Shown piece after piece: positions 18,973 to 30,381 of a stretch of 64,000 nucleotides of DNA (the first letter of the stretch is position 1; each line of letters begins with the position of its first letter). The stretch comes from Actinomycetota bacterium (GTDB lineage: Bacteria; Actinomycetota; Actinomycetes; S36-B12; CAIYMF01). The stretch is taken from assembly GCA_009697815.1 (NCBI GenBank), contig WLRQ01000005.1:1-64000 (forward strand). Direction: 5' to 3'. Made by a program: the position numbers and the translations under genes. The notes beneath the pieces were generated by a model that did no database searches, had not been told where the DNA came from, and saw only the letters and a list, made by a program, of their open reading frames with translations.

Positions 18973-20676
18973 GTGCGCGGTTTACCCGTCGTACTGCGCG
19001 ACTACACGCGATCCTGGCTTCGACCCGATCTGATCGCTGGCATCACGTTGGCGGCTGTCGCCATCCCTGAGGTGATGGGCTACACCTCCATCTCGCAGAC
19101 CCCAATCGTCACGGGCCTCTACACGTTGATCATCCCGACGGTGGTGTTCGCACTCATCGGATCAAGTCGCCTTCTCGTCGTTGGCGCCGACTCCGCGACA
19201 GCGGCGGTGCTCGCCGCCGGGATCGCAGCACTCGGTATCTCCGGCCTACTTCCCGCCACCGAACAGTGGACTGCCTGGGCAGGACTCGTGGCGCTGACCA
19301 CGGGGGCAATGCTTGTCATCGCGCGGCTGCTTAGGCTGGGGTTCATCGGCGACTTCCTCTCGGCGTCCGTCCTCATCGGATTCCTTACCGGCGTAGGACT
19401 CCAAGTGCTATCGGGCCAGCTCCCCAGCATGCTCGGCATTCCCGAGGGGTCGGGCAGTTGGCTGGAGAAGCAGTGGCACCTGTTCACCCACCTCGGCAGC
19501 ACGACACCGTGGACTCTCTCCTTTTCAGGCGGCACTCTTGCGATCGTGCTCGCCTGCCGGCGTTGGGCCCCGCGCGTTCCAGGGGCACTGATCGCCGTCG
19601 TCCTGTGCATCCTGATCAGCGCCGCTGCGGACGCGTCCTCGCACGGTGTTCAGGTCATCGGAGAGATGACCGGCGGCTTCCCACCGCTCGGCCTGCCAGA
19701 GGGGCTGTCATGGGGTGACGTACCGAAGGTCGTCAGCATCTCGTTGTCGTGCGTCGTCCTCATCCTCGCCCAGAGCACGGCCACCGCCCGCGGCTTCGCC
19801 CAAAAGATGGGCCAACGGGTGGACGTAAATCGCGACATCGCGGGCCTCGCGGCCGCCAACGTCGCTGCCGGTCTCAGCGGAACGTTCGTGGTGAACGCAA
19901 GCCCCACCAAGACGCAGATCCTCGACGAGCAGGGCGGGAAGAGCCAAATCGCGAATATCGCGATGGCAGCAGTGGCGTTGATCGTCACGATGTTCGCAAC
20001 CGCCGCGCTTGCCCCCATGCCCAAGGCCGTACTGGGCGCGATCGTCTTCCTCATCGGCTGGGGGCTCGTCGATCTCCTCGGCCTGGGCAGAATCCGCGTG
20101 CGTGCCCCACTCGAATTCGCGATCGCGCTCGTGACTGCCGTGGTCGTCTGTGCCATCGGGGTTGAGGAGGGAATCATCCTCGCGGCTGTCCTGTCGATCC
20201 TCCAGCTCGTGAGCAGGCAGTACCGCCCCTCGAACTTCGTGGTAGGCGTCGACGCGAAGGGCCAGCCGACCTACCGCAAGGCGGAGCCCGGCCTGCAGAG
20301 TCAGCCGGGGTTGATCGTCTTTCGCTACGACGCCGAGTTGTTCTACGCCAATGCAAACAGGTTCACCGACGACGTCGCCGGGCTCGTGGAATCGGCGCCT
20401 GACCCCGTCCGCTGGCTCGTTCTCGACTGCTCAGCGATCGAGGATGTCGACTACTCCGCCGGGATTGCCCTGAATCATCTGGTGGACTACGTGCACGCCA
20501 AAGGTGCGCACTTCGCCGTCGCCCGCGCCGACGCCGAATTGCTGAGCACCCTGGAGATCATGGGCACTCTCGACAAGTTCGGCCGGGACCACGTGTTCGG
20601 CAACCTGACCGATGCGTTCGACGCCTACCGCCTCGACCCCTCACCACGCTCCGGTACCCCCGGGCCCAGCGGATGA
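18973..20676 (+). CDS. SulP-family anion transporter with STAS domain
   Basis: RPDLIAGITLAAVAIPEVMGYTSISQTP; C-terminal STAS (LIVFRYDAELFYANANRF...LVLDCSAIEDVDYSAGIAL). Confidence 0.92.
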   Translation: MRGLPVVLRDYTRSWLRPDLIAGITLAAVAIPEVMGYTSISQTPIVTGLYTLIIPTVVFALIGSSRLLVVGADSATAAVLAAGIAALGISGLLPATEQWTAWAGLVALTTGAMLVIARLLRLGFIGDFLSASVLIGFLTGVGLQVLSGQLPSMLGIPEGSGSWLEKQWHLFTHLGSTTPWTLSFSGGTLAIVLACRRWAPRVPGALIAVVLCILISAAADASSHGVQVIGEMTGGFPPLGLPEGLSWGDVPKVVSISLSCVVLILAQSTATARGFAQKMGQRVDVNRDIAGLAAANVAAGLSGTFVVNASPTKTQILDEQGGKSQIANIAMAAVALIVTMFATAALAPMPKAVLGAIVFLIGWGLVDLLGLGRIRVRAPLEFAIALVTAVVVCAIGVEEGIILAAVLSILQLVSRQYRPSNFVVGVDAKGQPTYRKAEPGLQSQPGLIVFRYDAELFYANANRFTDDVAGLVESAPDPVRWLVLDCSAIEDVDYSAGIALNHLVDYVHAKGAHFAVARADAELLSTLEIMGTLDKFGRDHVFGNLTDAFDAYRLDPSPRSGTPGPSG

Positions 20677-20743
20677 CACCCGTCACGCGCCGGTGCGGGC
20701 GCAAATCTCGCGATAGTGCACCGACACTGGCTAACGTCTGTCC

Positions 20744-22144
20744 ATGCCCCGCGCCAGTCTCGCCTCCCCGCCGACGTACGTGTCGTATGCGAACGCCGTT
20801 GACACACTGAAGGCCGGCTACGCCGCAATCCCGGCCGGCTCACCCGTGCGCCTGGCCAAACGCACCTCGAACCTGTTCCGCGGCCGCACACCCACCGAGA
20901 CGCCAGGGCTGGACGTCTCAGCTTTCAGCGGGGTACTCGAGGTCGACACTGACGCGCGCACCGCCGACGTCCTGGGGATGACCACTTACGAGGACCTCGT
21001 CGCCGCCACTTTGCCGCATGGTCTGGTGCCGCTGTGCGTGCCGCAGCTGCGGACGATCACCCTGGGCGGCGCCGTCACGGGGCTGGGGATTGAGAGTGCC
21101 AGCTGGCGCAACGGCTGCCCCCATGAGTCGGTCATCGAGCTCGACATCCTCACGGGCGATGGTCGCGTCGTCACCGCCACGGCCACTAATGAACATTCCG
21201 ATCTCTTCGCCGGATTCCCCAACTCCTACGGCTCCCTGGGATACGCCCTTCGCCTGAAGATCGAGCTCGAGCCCGTGACGAAGTACATGGCATTGCGTCA
21301 CGTGCCGTGCGGCGACGCCGAAAGCCTTGCGTCAGCCATCGCCGAGGTGACCCGCGACGGTTTCTACGCAGGCGAGCGCGTCGACTACATCGACGGCACA
21401 GTCTTCTCCGACTCGGAGTCCTACCTCACGCTGGCGTCCTACACGGACGACCCCAACCAGGCACCGAGCGATTACACCGGCAACCAGATCTACTACCGAT
21501 CGATCCGGTCGCGACACAGCGACGTGCTGTCGATGCTCGACTACCTGTGGCGCTGGGACACCGACTGGTTCTGGTGCTCGCGTGCGTTCGGTGCACAGCG
21601 CCCGTTGATCCGCCGGCTCTGGCCCAAGCACCTGCTTCGTTCGGACGTCTACTGGAAGCTCGTCGCCCTCGACAGGCGCACCTCGTTCTCTGCCCGACTC
21701 GGCGCGGCACGTCGTCAGCCTCCGCGCGAACAGGTGGTACAGGACATCGAGGTGCCGGTGGAGGCACTCCCTGAGTTCCTCGAGTTCTTCCACCGCGAGG
21801 TGGGGATCGAGCCAGTGTGGGTATGTCCGCTGCGCCAGCGCGACAGTTCCGCGCGCTGGCCGCTCTACGAGCTCGACCCGGCCACCACGTATGTCAACGT
21901 CGGCTTCTGGTCGACGGTGGCCGTTCCGCCCGGCGTCGACCCGGCCGAGGGGCGGGTGAACAGACGGATCGAAGAGGTCGTCACAGCACTTGGAGGCCGC
22001 AAGTCGCTGTACTCCACCGCTTTCTATGATCGCGAGGAGTTCGCTCGGCTCTACGGTGGCGACACCTACAATCATCTGCGCTCGACGTACGACCCCGAGG
22101 GCAGGCTCTCGGACATGTGGACCAAGACAGTGCGCAGCGGCTGA
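20744..22144 (+). CDS. FAD-binding oxidoreductase, TmsA/BfaA-like candidate
   Basis: FAD_binding_4 signatures (FSGVLEVDTDARTADVLGMTTYEDLVAATLPHGLVPLCVPQLRTITLGGAVTGLGIESAS); adjacent to a CFA-like methyltransferase. Confidence 0.8.
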   Translation: MPRASLASPPTYVSYANAVDTLKAGYAAIPAGSPVRLAKRTSNLFRGRTPTETPGLDVSAFSGVLEVDTDARTADVLGMTTYEDLVAATLPHGLVPLCVPQLRTITLGGAVTGLGIESASWRNGCPHESVIELDILTGDGRVVTATATNEHSDLFAGFPNSYGSLGYALRLKIELEPVTKYMALRHVPCGDAESLASAIAEVTRDGFYAGERVDYIDGTVFSDSESYLTLASYTDDPNQAPSDYTGNQIYYRSIRSRHSDVLSMLDYLWRWDTDWFWCSRAFGAQRPLIRRLWPKHLLRSDVYWKLVALDRRTSFSARLGAARRQPPREQVVQDIEVPVEALPEFLEFFHREVGIEPVWVCPLRQRDSSARWPLYELDPATTYVNVGFWSTVAVPPGVDPAEGRVNRRIEEVVTALGGRKSLYSTAFYDREEFARLYGGDTYNHLRSTYDPEGRLSDMWTKTVRSG

Positions 22145-22166
22145 CCGCCACTGCCGAAATCAGGGG

Positions 22167-23417
22167 ATGACGACTTTGAAGATCGCAGACGTTCTCGCAC
22201 TCGTGCTCGGTCCCGAGTGCGCGGTTGAGATCACGGCATACGACGGCAGCCAGCACGGTGAGCCCGGTTCCGACGTTCGCCTCGACATCCGATCCCCGCG
22301 CGCGATGTCGATGCTCGTCTCCGCGCCCGGACAGCTGGGCCTGGCACGGGCCTATGTCGCCGGTGAGATTGAGGCACACGGGGATCTCTACACCGTCATG
22401 GATCGCCTCGCCGGCGCGGGCCTTCCCGAGCTCTCGGTCGCCGAGCGGGCACGGCTCTACCGCACCATGGCGCCCTTCGTTATTCGCCGCGTGCCCCCTC
22501 CCCCGGAAGAGGTTCGGCTCGGCGGGTCACGACACTCCAAGCGTCGCGACGCCGATGCGATCTCCCACCACTACGACGTCAGCAACACGTTCTACCGCTG
22601 GGTGCTCGGCCCGTCGATGGCCTACACCTGCGCGGTGTTCCCCGAGGCGGACGCCACCCTCGAGGAAGCCCAGGCCGAGAAGTTCGACCTCGTGTGCCGC
22701 AAGCTCGGATTGCAGGCAGGGCAGCGACTCCTCGACATCGGCTGCGGCTGGGGTGGCCTCGTCGTGCACGCAAGCAAGCACTACGGCGTCCGCGCAATCG
22801 GCGTCACCCTCTCGGAGCGTCAAGCATCCTGGGGCCGCGCGGCCATCGAACGCGAGGGGCTCAGCGCACTTGCCGAGGTGCGCCATCAGGACTACCGCGA
22901 CGTCCTCGAATCCGGCTTCGACGCCATCTCCTCTATCGGGCTCACCGAGCACATCGGGCTTGCCAACTACCCCAGCTACTTCGGGTTCATCAAGTCCCGG
23001 CTCAAGCCCACCGGTCGCCTTCTCAACCACTGCATCACGCGCACCGACACCAGTTCGCGCACGATGTACAAGAACGGCTTCATCAACCGCTACGTGTTCC
23101 CCGACGGCGAGCTCGTGCCCGCGGGACGCATCGTGTCCGCGATCGAGGATCAAGGGCTCGAGGTCCGCCACGAGGAGAACCTGCGCGAGCACTACGCCCT
23201 CACGCTCGCGGCATGGTCGCGCAACCTCGACGAGCACTGGGACGAAGCCGTCGCCGAGGTCGGCATGGGCAGGGCCCGTGTGTGGCGTCTATACCTCGCA
23301 GCCTCACGTATGGGCTTCGCCCGCAACATGATCCAGCTTCACCAGGTTCTCGCGGTGTCACCCGACGAGAACGGCTTCTCCGGCGTACCTCTGCGTCTCA
23401 AGTTCGACACCGCCTGA
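22167..23417 (+). CDS. Cyclopropane-fatty-acyl-phospholipid synthase-like methyltransferase, TmsB/UfaA1-like candidate
   Basis: DADAISHHYDVSNTFYRWVLGPSMAYTCAVF; LLDIGCGWGGLVVHASKHYGVRAIGVTLS. Confidence 0.88.
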   Translation: MTTLKIADVLALVLGPECAVEITAYDGSQHGEPGSDVRLDIRSPRAMSMLVSAPGQLGLARAYVAGEIEAHGDLYTVMDRLAGAGLPELSVAERARLYRTMAPFVIRRVPPPPEEVRLGGSRHSKRRDADAISHHYDVSNTFYRWVLGPSMAYTCAVFPEADATLEEAQAEKFDLVCRKLGLQAGQRLLDIGCGWGGLVVHASKHYGVRAIGVTLSERQASWGRAAIEREGLSALAEVRHQDYRDVLESGFDAISSIGLTEHIGLANYPSYFGFIKSRLKPTGRLLNHCITRTDTSSRTMYKNGFINRYVFPDGELVPAGRIVSAIEDQGLEVRHEENLREHYALTLAAWSRNLDEHWDEAVAEVGMGRARVWRLYLAASRMGFARNMIQLHQVLAVSPDENGFSGVPLRLKFDTA

Positions 23418-23443
23418 CCACACGCACCGGCCCAACGAAAGTG

Positions 23444-24094
23444 TCAGACGCGAAGGCGGGCGACGTAGATGCTCGAGGACCAGATCCGCTCGAGCTTCAC
23501 GCGCTGCCCCGGGTAGGGCGCATGCCACACGCGGTTGCCGCCTGCGTAGATGCCCACATGGTAGACGTGGCCGTTCTTGGAGTGGAAGTAGACGAGGTCA
23601 CCGGGCAAGGCCTGTGATCGGGAGATCTTGATCATCGAGCCGTACTGGCCACTCGAGACGCGGGGCAGGTGCACGCCGATCATGGAGAAGACGTAACGCG
23701 TGTAGCCCGAGCAATCGAAGCCCCTACCCGGGGTGGAGCCACCGGCGACGTAGCGGACACCGCGGTACCGCGACGCGATCGCCACGATGACCTTCCCGCG
23801 GATGAGCGCGCTGCGCATCACCGAGCGAGACAGCGCCACACGTCCGGATCGAGACACCGCCGGAACAGCGAGGCCTGCGACCCGTGTCGGGGCAACCCTC
23901 ACGGGCACCGCCGAAGGTCGGGCACCGCCAGTGGATGCCAACGGCTCGGGGGCCGCGGCAGGGGCGAACGACTCGAGGACAAAGGCAGGTGCGCTCAACG
24001 GCAGGGTCGCCGCCTCCGACGTTGATGTCGGGACGAGGAAAGCCATCAGAGCAAAGGCCACAAGCACGCCGAAGCGCGCGCGAACAGACGTCAC
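23444..24094 (-). CDS. NlpC/P60 (C40) cell-wall peptidase
   Basis: GGSTPGRGFDCSGYTRYVFSMIGVHLPRVSSGQYGS...PGDLVYFHSKNGHVYHVGIYAGGN. GTG start 8-10 nt after GGAGGA. Confidence 0.9.
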   Translation of the reverse strand: MTSVRARFGVLVAFALMAFLVPTSTSEAATLPLSAPAFVLESFAPAAAPEPLASTGGARPSAVPVRVAPTRVAGLAVPAVSRSGRVALSRSVMRSALIRGKVIVAIASRYRGVRYVAGGSTPGRGFDCSGYTRYVFSMIGVHLPRVSSGQYGSMIKISRSQALPGDLVYFHSKNGHVYHVGIYAGGNRVWHAPYPGQRVKLERIWSSSIYVARLRV

Positions 24095-24099
24095 AGATC

Positions 24100-24275
24100 C
24101 TCCACGACGCCTGCGAGGTGAGCTGTCGGGTTCGGACCGGGAGTTGGCCCGGCCGGTCGTGAGACCGGCTTCACCCCGAGGACTCGCCTTGTCGGCGGGC
24201 CCGGTAATGGGTCCCCCGCTCCTGCCAATGGATAACATTTTCACCAGGGGTGGCAGGACTCGGCGTCCACCGGTG
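24100..24275 (-). promoter_or_regulatory. c-di-AMP (ydaO-yuaA type) riboswitch
   Basis: Minus strand contains CGCCGAGTCCTGCCACCCC...GGCAGGAGCGGGGGACCCA...GGGGTGAAGCCGG...CCGGTCCGAACCCGACAGCTCACCTCGCAGGCG, matching conserved ydaO blocks, directly upstream of the NlpC/P60 gene. Confidence 0.88.
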
Positions 24276-24377
24276 ACCCCCACCAGGACGGCAGGATGTT
24301 CTCCACGCTATGGCATGGAGCGTCCCGATGTCACAAATCCAGAAGAGTCAATCAGACATATGTCGGTATTTGTGTGG

Positions 24378-25061
24378 TCAGCCCTTGCTCACGAAGACAT
24401 GGGAGGCCGTCACGGAGTCGAGCTCGGCGTACTCACCAGCACTACCCACAAGAACGCCGCCCGGCGACGCGAACACCGTGACCGTCGCGCCCGGCAGCGC
24501 TCCGGCGCGGCGCATCGAACGCATGAGCGCTGCATCATTCTGAATCGGCTCGCCGATGCGCACGACGGTGACGCGAGTGGACGCCTCGCCCACCACCTTG
24601 TCGAGCGTGGTCAGCCCGGTGAGGTCGGAGAACGTGGCGGCTTCGTCGAGCTCGGCCAGGCCCGGAATCGGGTTTCCGTAGGGCGACACCGTGGGGTGGC
24701 CAAGGATCTCGAGAATCCGGCGCTCGACGTTTTCGCTCATCACGTGCTCCCAGCGGCAGGCTTCCGCGTGCACGTCCTCCCAGGGCAGCCCAATCACCTC
24801 GACGAGCAAGCACTCGGCGAGGCGGTGCTTACGCATCACCCTCGTGGCCATGGTGCGTCCGTCAGCACTGAGCTCGAGATGGCGATCTCCCTCAACCGCC
24901 ACAAGACCATCGCGCTCCATGCGCGCGACAGTCTGCGACACGGTTGGGCCTGACTGTCCGAGCCGCTCTGCGATACGGGCCCGGAGCGGGACTATGCCTT
25001 CCTCCTCGAGCTCGAAGATCGTGCGGAGGTACATCTCCGTGGTGTCGATGAGATCAGTCAC
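24378..25061 (-). CDS. DtxR/IdeR/MntR-family metal-dependent transcriptional regulator
   Basis: [54 protein letters not shown]...[31 protein letters not shown]. Confidence 0.92.
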   Translation of the reverse strand: MTDLIDTTEMYLRTIFELEEEGIVPLRARIAERLGQSGPTVSQTVARMERDGLVAVEGDRHLELSADGRTMATRVMRKHRLAECLLVEVIGLPWEDVHAEACRWEHVMSENVERRILEILGHPTVSPYGNPIPGLAELDEAATFSDLTGLTTLDKVVGEASTRVTVVRIGEPIQNDAALMRSMRRAGALPGATVTVFASPGGVLVGSAGEYAELDSVTASHVFVSKG

Positions 25062-25232
25062 GAACGTGTTGTCCTTGTCACCGAGAGTGGACGGGGCGTG
25101 CCCATCCTCTCGCAACGGCGCCCAATGCAGAAGCGCCCCGAGCCGGGAATCGGATCTTGTCAGCTGCCGACGCGGCCCACGCGGGGCCGTGGTCAGGCGG
25201 CGGGCTCCCGCGTTCGGGCCTACTCTCTCGCT

Positions 25233-26606
25233 GTGCCTAGCGTTCTGTGGTTCCGTCGAGACTTGCGCCTCGTTGACAACCCCGCGCTGCTCGCGGCACG
25301 TGATGCCGCAGGCGACGATGAGGTGGTCGCACTCTTCGTCCTCGACCCCCGCCTCTGGACCCCTGCCGGTGATGTGCGGCGGGCATGGCTCTCGCGGTCG
25401 CTGCACCGACTCGACGCCGCGCTCGAGGGCCGGCTCGTCGTCCGTCACGGCGATCCAGTCGCCGTGGTGCCAGCGGTAGCAGCTGCCGCGCGCGCGTCGA
25501 CCGTCCACATCGCGGCCGACTACGGCCCCTATGGCGCGCAGCGTGATCACGACGTCGAGACCGCACTGCTGGGCGCCGGCCGCGAACTTGTGCGCACCGG
25601 CTCGCCCTACGCCGTGGCCCCAGGGCGCGTGCGCAAGGCGGATGGCACGCCGTACCGCGTCTACACGCCGTTCTACCGCGCGTGGTGTGAGCATGGGTGG
25701 CGCGCACCCGCGGCCGACCCCGAGCGCTGGCCGGACTGGCGGATCGACGATGCCGGGCCCCTCGCATGCGAGGGAATCCCCGACGCGCCCGAACTCGGAA
25801 ATATCGTGCTCGTCGATCGCGACGCGGGTGCGGTACGTCGCCACTGGGATGCCTTCCGCAGCAACGATTTAGCGTCGTATGACGAACAGAGAGACCGGGC
25901 CGACCTCGCGGGCACCTCCGACCTCTCAGCACATCTGCGGTGGGGCGAGATTCATCCACGGACAATCCTCGCGGACCTCGACGACTCACCCGCGCACACC
26001 GTGTTCCGCAAGGAGATCGCATGGCGGGAGTTCTATGCCGACGTGCTCCACCACACACCCTCGTCCGCCCGCACCTGGTTGGCTCCCAGATTCGCCGAGA
26101 TGGAGTATGACAACGGACCGGAAGCCGATCGTCGGTTCGAGGCCTGGTGCCAGGGACGCACCGGCTTCCCCTTCGTTGATGCCGGCATGCGTCAGCTACT
26201 CGCCGAAGGCTGGATGCACAACCGCGTACGCATGGTCACGGCGTCGTTCCTCGTGAAGGACCTGCACCTGCCGTGGCAGCGAGGCGCGCGTTGGTTCATG
26301 CGGAATCTGCGCGACGGCGACATCGCCAGCAACCAGCATGGGTGGCAGTGGGTGGCCGGCAGTGGCACCGACGCCTCTCCTTACTTCCGCATCTTCAACC
26401 CGATCACCCAAGGCCTGCGGTTCGACCCCGAGGGCGACTACGTACGCCGATACGTGCCCGAACTGCGCTCGCTACCGGGGAAGTCCGCACATGAGCCCTG
26501 GAAGAACTCACTTCTCCTCGCTGGGGACTACCCCGAACCCGTGGTCGATCACGCCGAGGAGCGAGTGGAATCGCTCCGCCGCTACTCGGCACTCCCGCCG
26601 CGCTGA
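25233..26606 (+). CDS. phr: Deoxyribodipyrimidine photo-lyase
   Basis: [80 protein letters not shown]. Confidence 0.95.
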   Translation: MPSVLWFRRDLRLVDNPALLAARDAAGDDEVVALFVLDPRLWTPAGDVRRAWLSRSLHRLDAALEGRLVVRHGDPVAVVPAVAAAARASTVHIAADYGPYGAQRDHDVETALLGAGRELVRTGSPYAVAPGRVRKADGTPYRVYTPFYRAWCEHGWRAPAADPERWPDWRIDDAGPLACEGIPDAPELGNIVLVDRDAGAVRRHWDAFRSNDLASYDEQRDRADLAGTSDLSAHLRWGEIHPRTILADLDDSPAHTVFRKEIAWREFYADVLHHTPSSARTWLAPRFAEMEYDNGPEADRRFEAWCQGRTGFPFVDAGMRQLLAEGWMHNRVRMVTASFLVKDLHLPWQRGARWFMRNLRDGDIASNQHGWQWVAGSGTDASPYFRIFNPITQGLRFDPEGDYVRRYVPELRSLPGKSAHEPWKNSLLLAGDYPEPVVDHAEERVESLRRYSALPPR

Positions 26607-26700
26607 CACTGGACGTTCCCTATGAGAGCAGCGGCGTGACACCATGCAGGGGCCAGCGATCGGGCGTCGCCGCTGACGCCAGGAAGTGAGGCCTCGCAAC

Positions 26701-27551
26701 GTGGGTCAGAACGCGCATCACCATGTGCCGATGACGTGCGCCGTCGTGGCGCAGAAGGGCGGAGTCGGCAAGACCACCACTCTGCTTGGGCTCGCAGGCG
26801 CAGCCTGGGAGCGCGGCCTGCGCACGCTCGTCGTGGATCTCGACCCTCAGGCCAATGCCACGTCAGCCATGGATCCCGCGAGCACCGCGTACTCGACCAA
26901 TGACGTGCTCGCCGATGCCCGGAGTGGTGTGGCGGCCGACGCCGTCGTCGCCTCGGGCTGGGGCCCCGGAATCGACCTCATTCCCGCTGAGCGTGCACTC
27001 GAGCATCGAGCCGTACCCGAGGGTCGCGACTCGACACTGCGCCTTCGGCTCGCTCTCGAGGGCGTGATCGACAACTACGACGTCGTGCTCGTCGACTGCC
27101 CGCCCAGCTTGGGCGAGCTCACGCGCAATGCACTCGCCGCCGTGCGGCTCGCACTCGTGGTTACCGAACCTTCCTTCTTCGCACTGCCGGGAGCCGCGGC
27201 GGCGCTGGAAGCGATCGAGGTTGTCCGCGGCTCCAACAATCTCGTGCTGCGACCCGCGGGGGTGCTCGTGAACAGGTCTCGGCCGCAGACCAGTGAGCAC
27301 GCGTTCCGCCTCGTCGAGCTCGAGGCCGCCTACCCAAACTTGATCCTTCCGTATGTCGTGCCAGAACGAATCGCCGTGCAGCAGGCACAGGGGGCATGTG
27401 TCCCGGTGCAGGCCTGGCGTTCACCAGGTGCGCGCGAGGTCGCCGATGTCTATGACGACCTTCTCGACATGCTGCTCACCAAAGCCGCCGAGACCGTGGC
27501 CGATCTCGGGGTCTCGTCCACGATGACCTTCTCCACTGGAACGGAGTCCTC

Positions 27552-27555
<4 letters not shown>
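26701..27555 (+). CDS. ParA-family ATPase
   Basis: VVAQKGGVGKTTTLLGLAGAAWERGLRTLVVDLDPQANAT; VLVDCPPSLGELTRNAL. Confidence 0.92.
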
Positions 27556-28082
<527 letters not shown>

Positions 28083-28115
28083 TCCTGGTTCGCATCAACC
28101 CGATGCCCTACCCCG

Positions 28116-29366
28116 CTAGGGCTCGGGATGCCTCGCGTCATAACGCAGGAACGCCGGCACTGCAGCCGCCAGCCCGAGCGTCACGGCGATACATGCGAGA
28201 CCGCCGCTCACCACCGATACCGTTTCGCCGAAGAGCGCTGCGACAGTGCCCGACTCGACATCACCGAGTCGCGGACCCCCCGCCACCACCACCGTGAATA
28301 TCCCCTGCAGCCGGCCGCGGTAGGCATCTGGCGTCGCGGCCTGAAGGATCGTCGACCTGAACACGGCGCTGATGTTGTCGGCCGCCCCGGCGAGTGCCAG
28401 GAACACACATGCCAGCACGAGCGAGCTGACGAGCCCGAAGACAACGATCGAGAGTCCCCAGGCCAGCACCGCGAGCACGACGGCATAGCCCTGGCGACGC
28501 ACGTGTCCGAGTACCCCGGAGAAGACGCCTGATATGACCGCCCCTACTGCCGGCGCCGCCGTGAGCAGGCCAACTGCCGTCGCCGCCATGCGCGGGTCGG
28601 CGGGGTAGAGACCAACGGCGAGCGCAGGGAAGAGAGCGCGCGGCATGCCGAAGACCATCGCGGCCATGTCGACGTAGAACGACATCTGGAGGTTGCGGCG
28701 GCCGCGAAGGAAGGTCAGACCGTCCCTGACCGCTGCCCACCCCACGCGTGTGTGTGGCTCGCCCAGTGGCGGTATCGGACGAAGGCGCCACATCGCATAG
28801 ACCACGCTCGAGAAGGCGACGACATCCACTGCGTAGGCAACCGAAACGCCGCCCGTTGCCGCGATGAGAACGCCGCCGAGCAGCGGGCCGATCGTGAACC
28901 CGACATTCCACGCCAGCATGCCGAGAGCATTGGCAGCTGGCAGCAGCTCGGGGCCGACGAGTCGAGGGATGATCGCTCCGCGGGCCGGGTTGCCGACCGC
29001 GAAGAAGGCCGACTGCACCGCCACCACGCAGTAGAGCAAGGCGACACTGCGAACATCGGCCACGGACTGAGCCACGAGAACCACGGAACACGACATCAGG
29101 CCGACCGCGGCGAGCAGGCCGATCCGGCGGCGGTCGTGCGTGTCGGACATCGCCCCGCCGTAAAGACCGAACCCGATGATCGGCACAAGTTGGAAGAGCC
29201 CCACGAGGCCGACGGCGAACGACGAGTGAGTGATCGAGTACACCTGCACACTCACCGCAACGGCGGCCATCTGCTGGCCCACGTTGCTGATCGACATCGC
29301 CGCCCAGATGCGTCGGAAGTCCCGAGACGCGCGCAGCGGGCTGAGGTCGGCGAACAGGCGTGGCAC
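28116..29366 (-). CDS. MFS transporter
   Basis: Full-length hydrophobic protein; SLGVNE-free MFS pattern GLYGGAMSDTHDRRRIGLLAAVGL (motif A-like loop). Confidence 0.85.
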   Translation of the reverse strand: MPRLFADLSPLRASRDFRRIWAAMSISNVGQQMAAVAVSVQVYSITHSSFAVGLVGLFQLVPIIGFGLYGGAMSDTHDRRRIGLLAAVGLMSCSVVLVAQSVADVRSVALLYCVVAVQSAFFAVGNPARGAIIPRLVGPELLPAANALGMLAWNVGFTIGPLLGGVLIAATGGVSVAYAVDVVAFSSVVYAMWRLRPIPPLGEPHTRVGWAAVRDGLTFLRGRRNLQMSFYVDMAAMVFGMPRALFPALAVGLYPADPRMAATAVGLLTAAPAVGAVISGVFSGVLGHVRRQGYAVVLAVLAWGLSIVVFGLVSSLVLACVFLALAGAADNISAVFRSTILQAATPDAYRGRLQGIFTVVVAGGPRLGDVESGTVAALFGETVSVVSGGLACIAVTLGLAAAVPAFLRYDARHPEP

Positions 29367-29429
29367 AGTTCCGCAGCCTACGGCGGCACAGCCCGATGGG
29401 CCTAGAAGTGCGCGAGAGGACGGTCTCGG

Positions 29430-30128
29430 CTAGGACGAGAGCCGCTCGACCCGCCAAGCCCGCGGGTCGTCGAGGCCCGCAGGATCGCCGTCGGGCCGGT
29501 CGACGCGGACGAAGCGCAGCCGATCGTGCAAGCGCGACGGCCTGCCCTGCCAGAACTCCACGCTGGCGGGCCGGACGAGGAATCCGCCCCACGCGTCGGG
29601 CAACGGCACCTCGTCGGGGCGGCCCGTCTCCGGGAACACTGCCGACAACTCGGCGTAACGCGCCTTGAGCACTTCACGAGAGGCGATCACACTCGATTGC
29701 GCACTGGCCCAGGCCCCGAGCTTGGAGCCGTATGGCCGCGACGAGAAATAGGCGGCTGCCTCCTCGCGCGACACCTGCTCGACCTCGCCGACCACCACGA
29801 CCTGACGCTTCATCGCGAACCACGGGAAAGTCAGGGAGACCCGCGGGTTCGACGCCATCTCGCGGCCCTTGCGCGACTGCAGGTTGGTGAACAATGTGAA
29901 TCCGCGGGCATCGACTGACTTGAGCAGCACCGTGCGCGAGGACGGAGCGCCTTGTGAGTCGGCCGTCGCCAGAACCATCGCGTTCGGCTCAGCCAGGCCC
30001 GCGACGATCGCCTCCGACATCCAGTGGACGAACTGCTCGTGGGGAGTGGCCGCGAGCTCTGACTCGAGCAGTCGGCCCTCGTCATAGGACGTACGCATCG
30101 CCGCGAGATCACTACGTGGGTCCATCAC
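29430..30128 (-). CDS. pdxH: Pyridoxamine 5'-phosphate oxidase
   Basis: [57 protein letters not shown]...[13 protein letters not shown]. Confidence 0.95.
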   Translation of the reverse strand: MMDPRSDLAAMRTSYDEGRLLESELAATPHEQFVHWMSEAIVAGLAEPNAMVLATADSQGAPSSRTVLLKSVDARGFTLFTNLQSRKGREMASNPRVSLTFPWFAMKRQVVVVGEVEQVSREEAAAYFSSRPYGSKLGAWASAQSSVIASREVLKARYAELSAVFPETGRPDEVPLPDAWGGFLVRPASVEFWQGRPSRLHDRLRFVRVDRPDGDPAGLDDPRAWRVERLSS

Positions 30129-30381
30129 GGCTCTACTCTGTCAGCACCTCTCTCCCGCGCGCCCGTTAACTCTCACGGGGCGGCCGGGGGGGACCGCGTG
30201 CCCGCGCTCAGAATGCATTTGCCAGGATGGAGCCGTCGCCAGCGGCACCTGATCGGGTGCTGGCGTCGTCGAGGAGCCCTCGTACCTCCCCGACCACGGG
30301 AATCGCGTCCTGCGCCCACCGGCGCAACCGCCGTACAGACCGGCACCTCAACCACGTGCCACGAGAAACGGGAGCTCCTAG

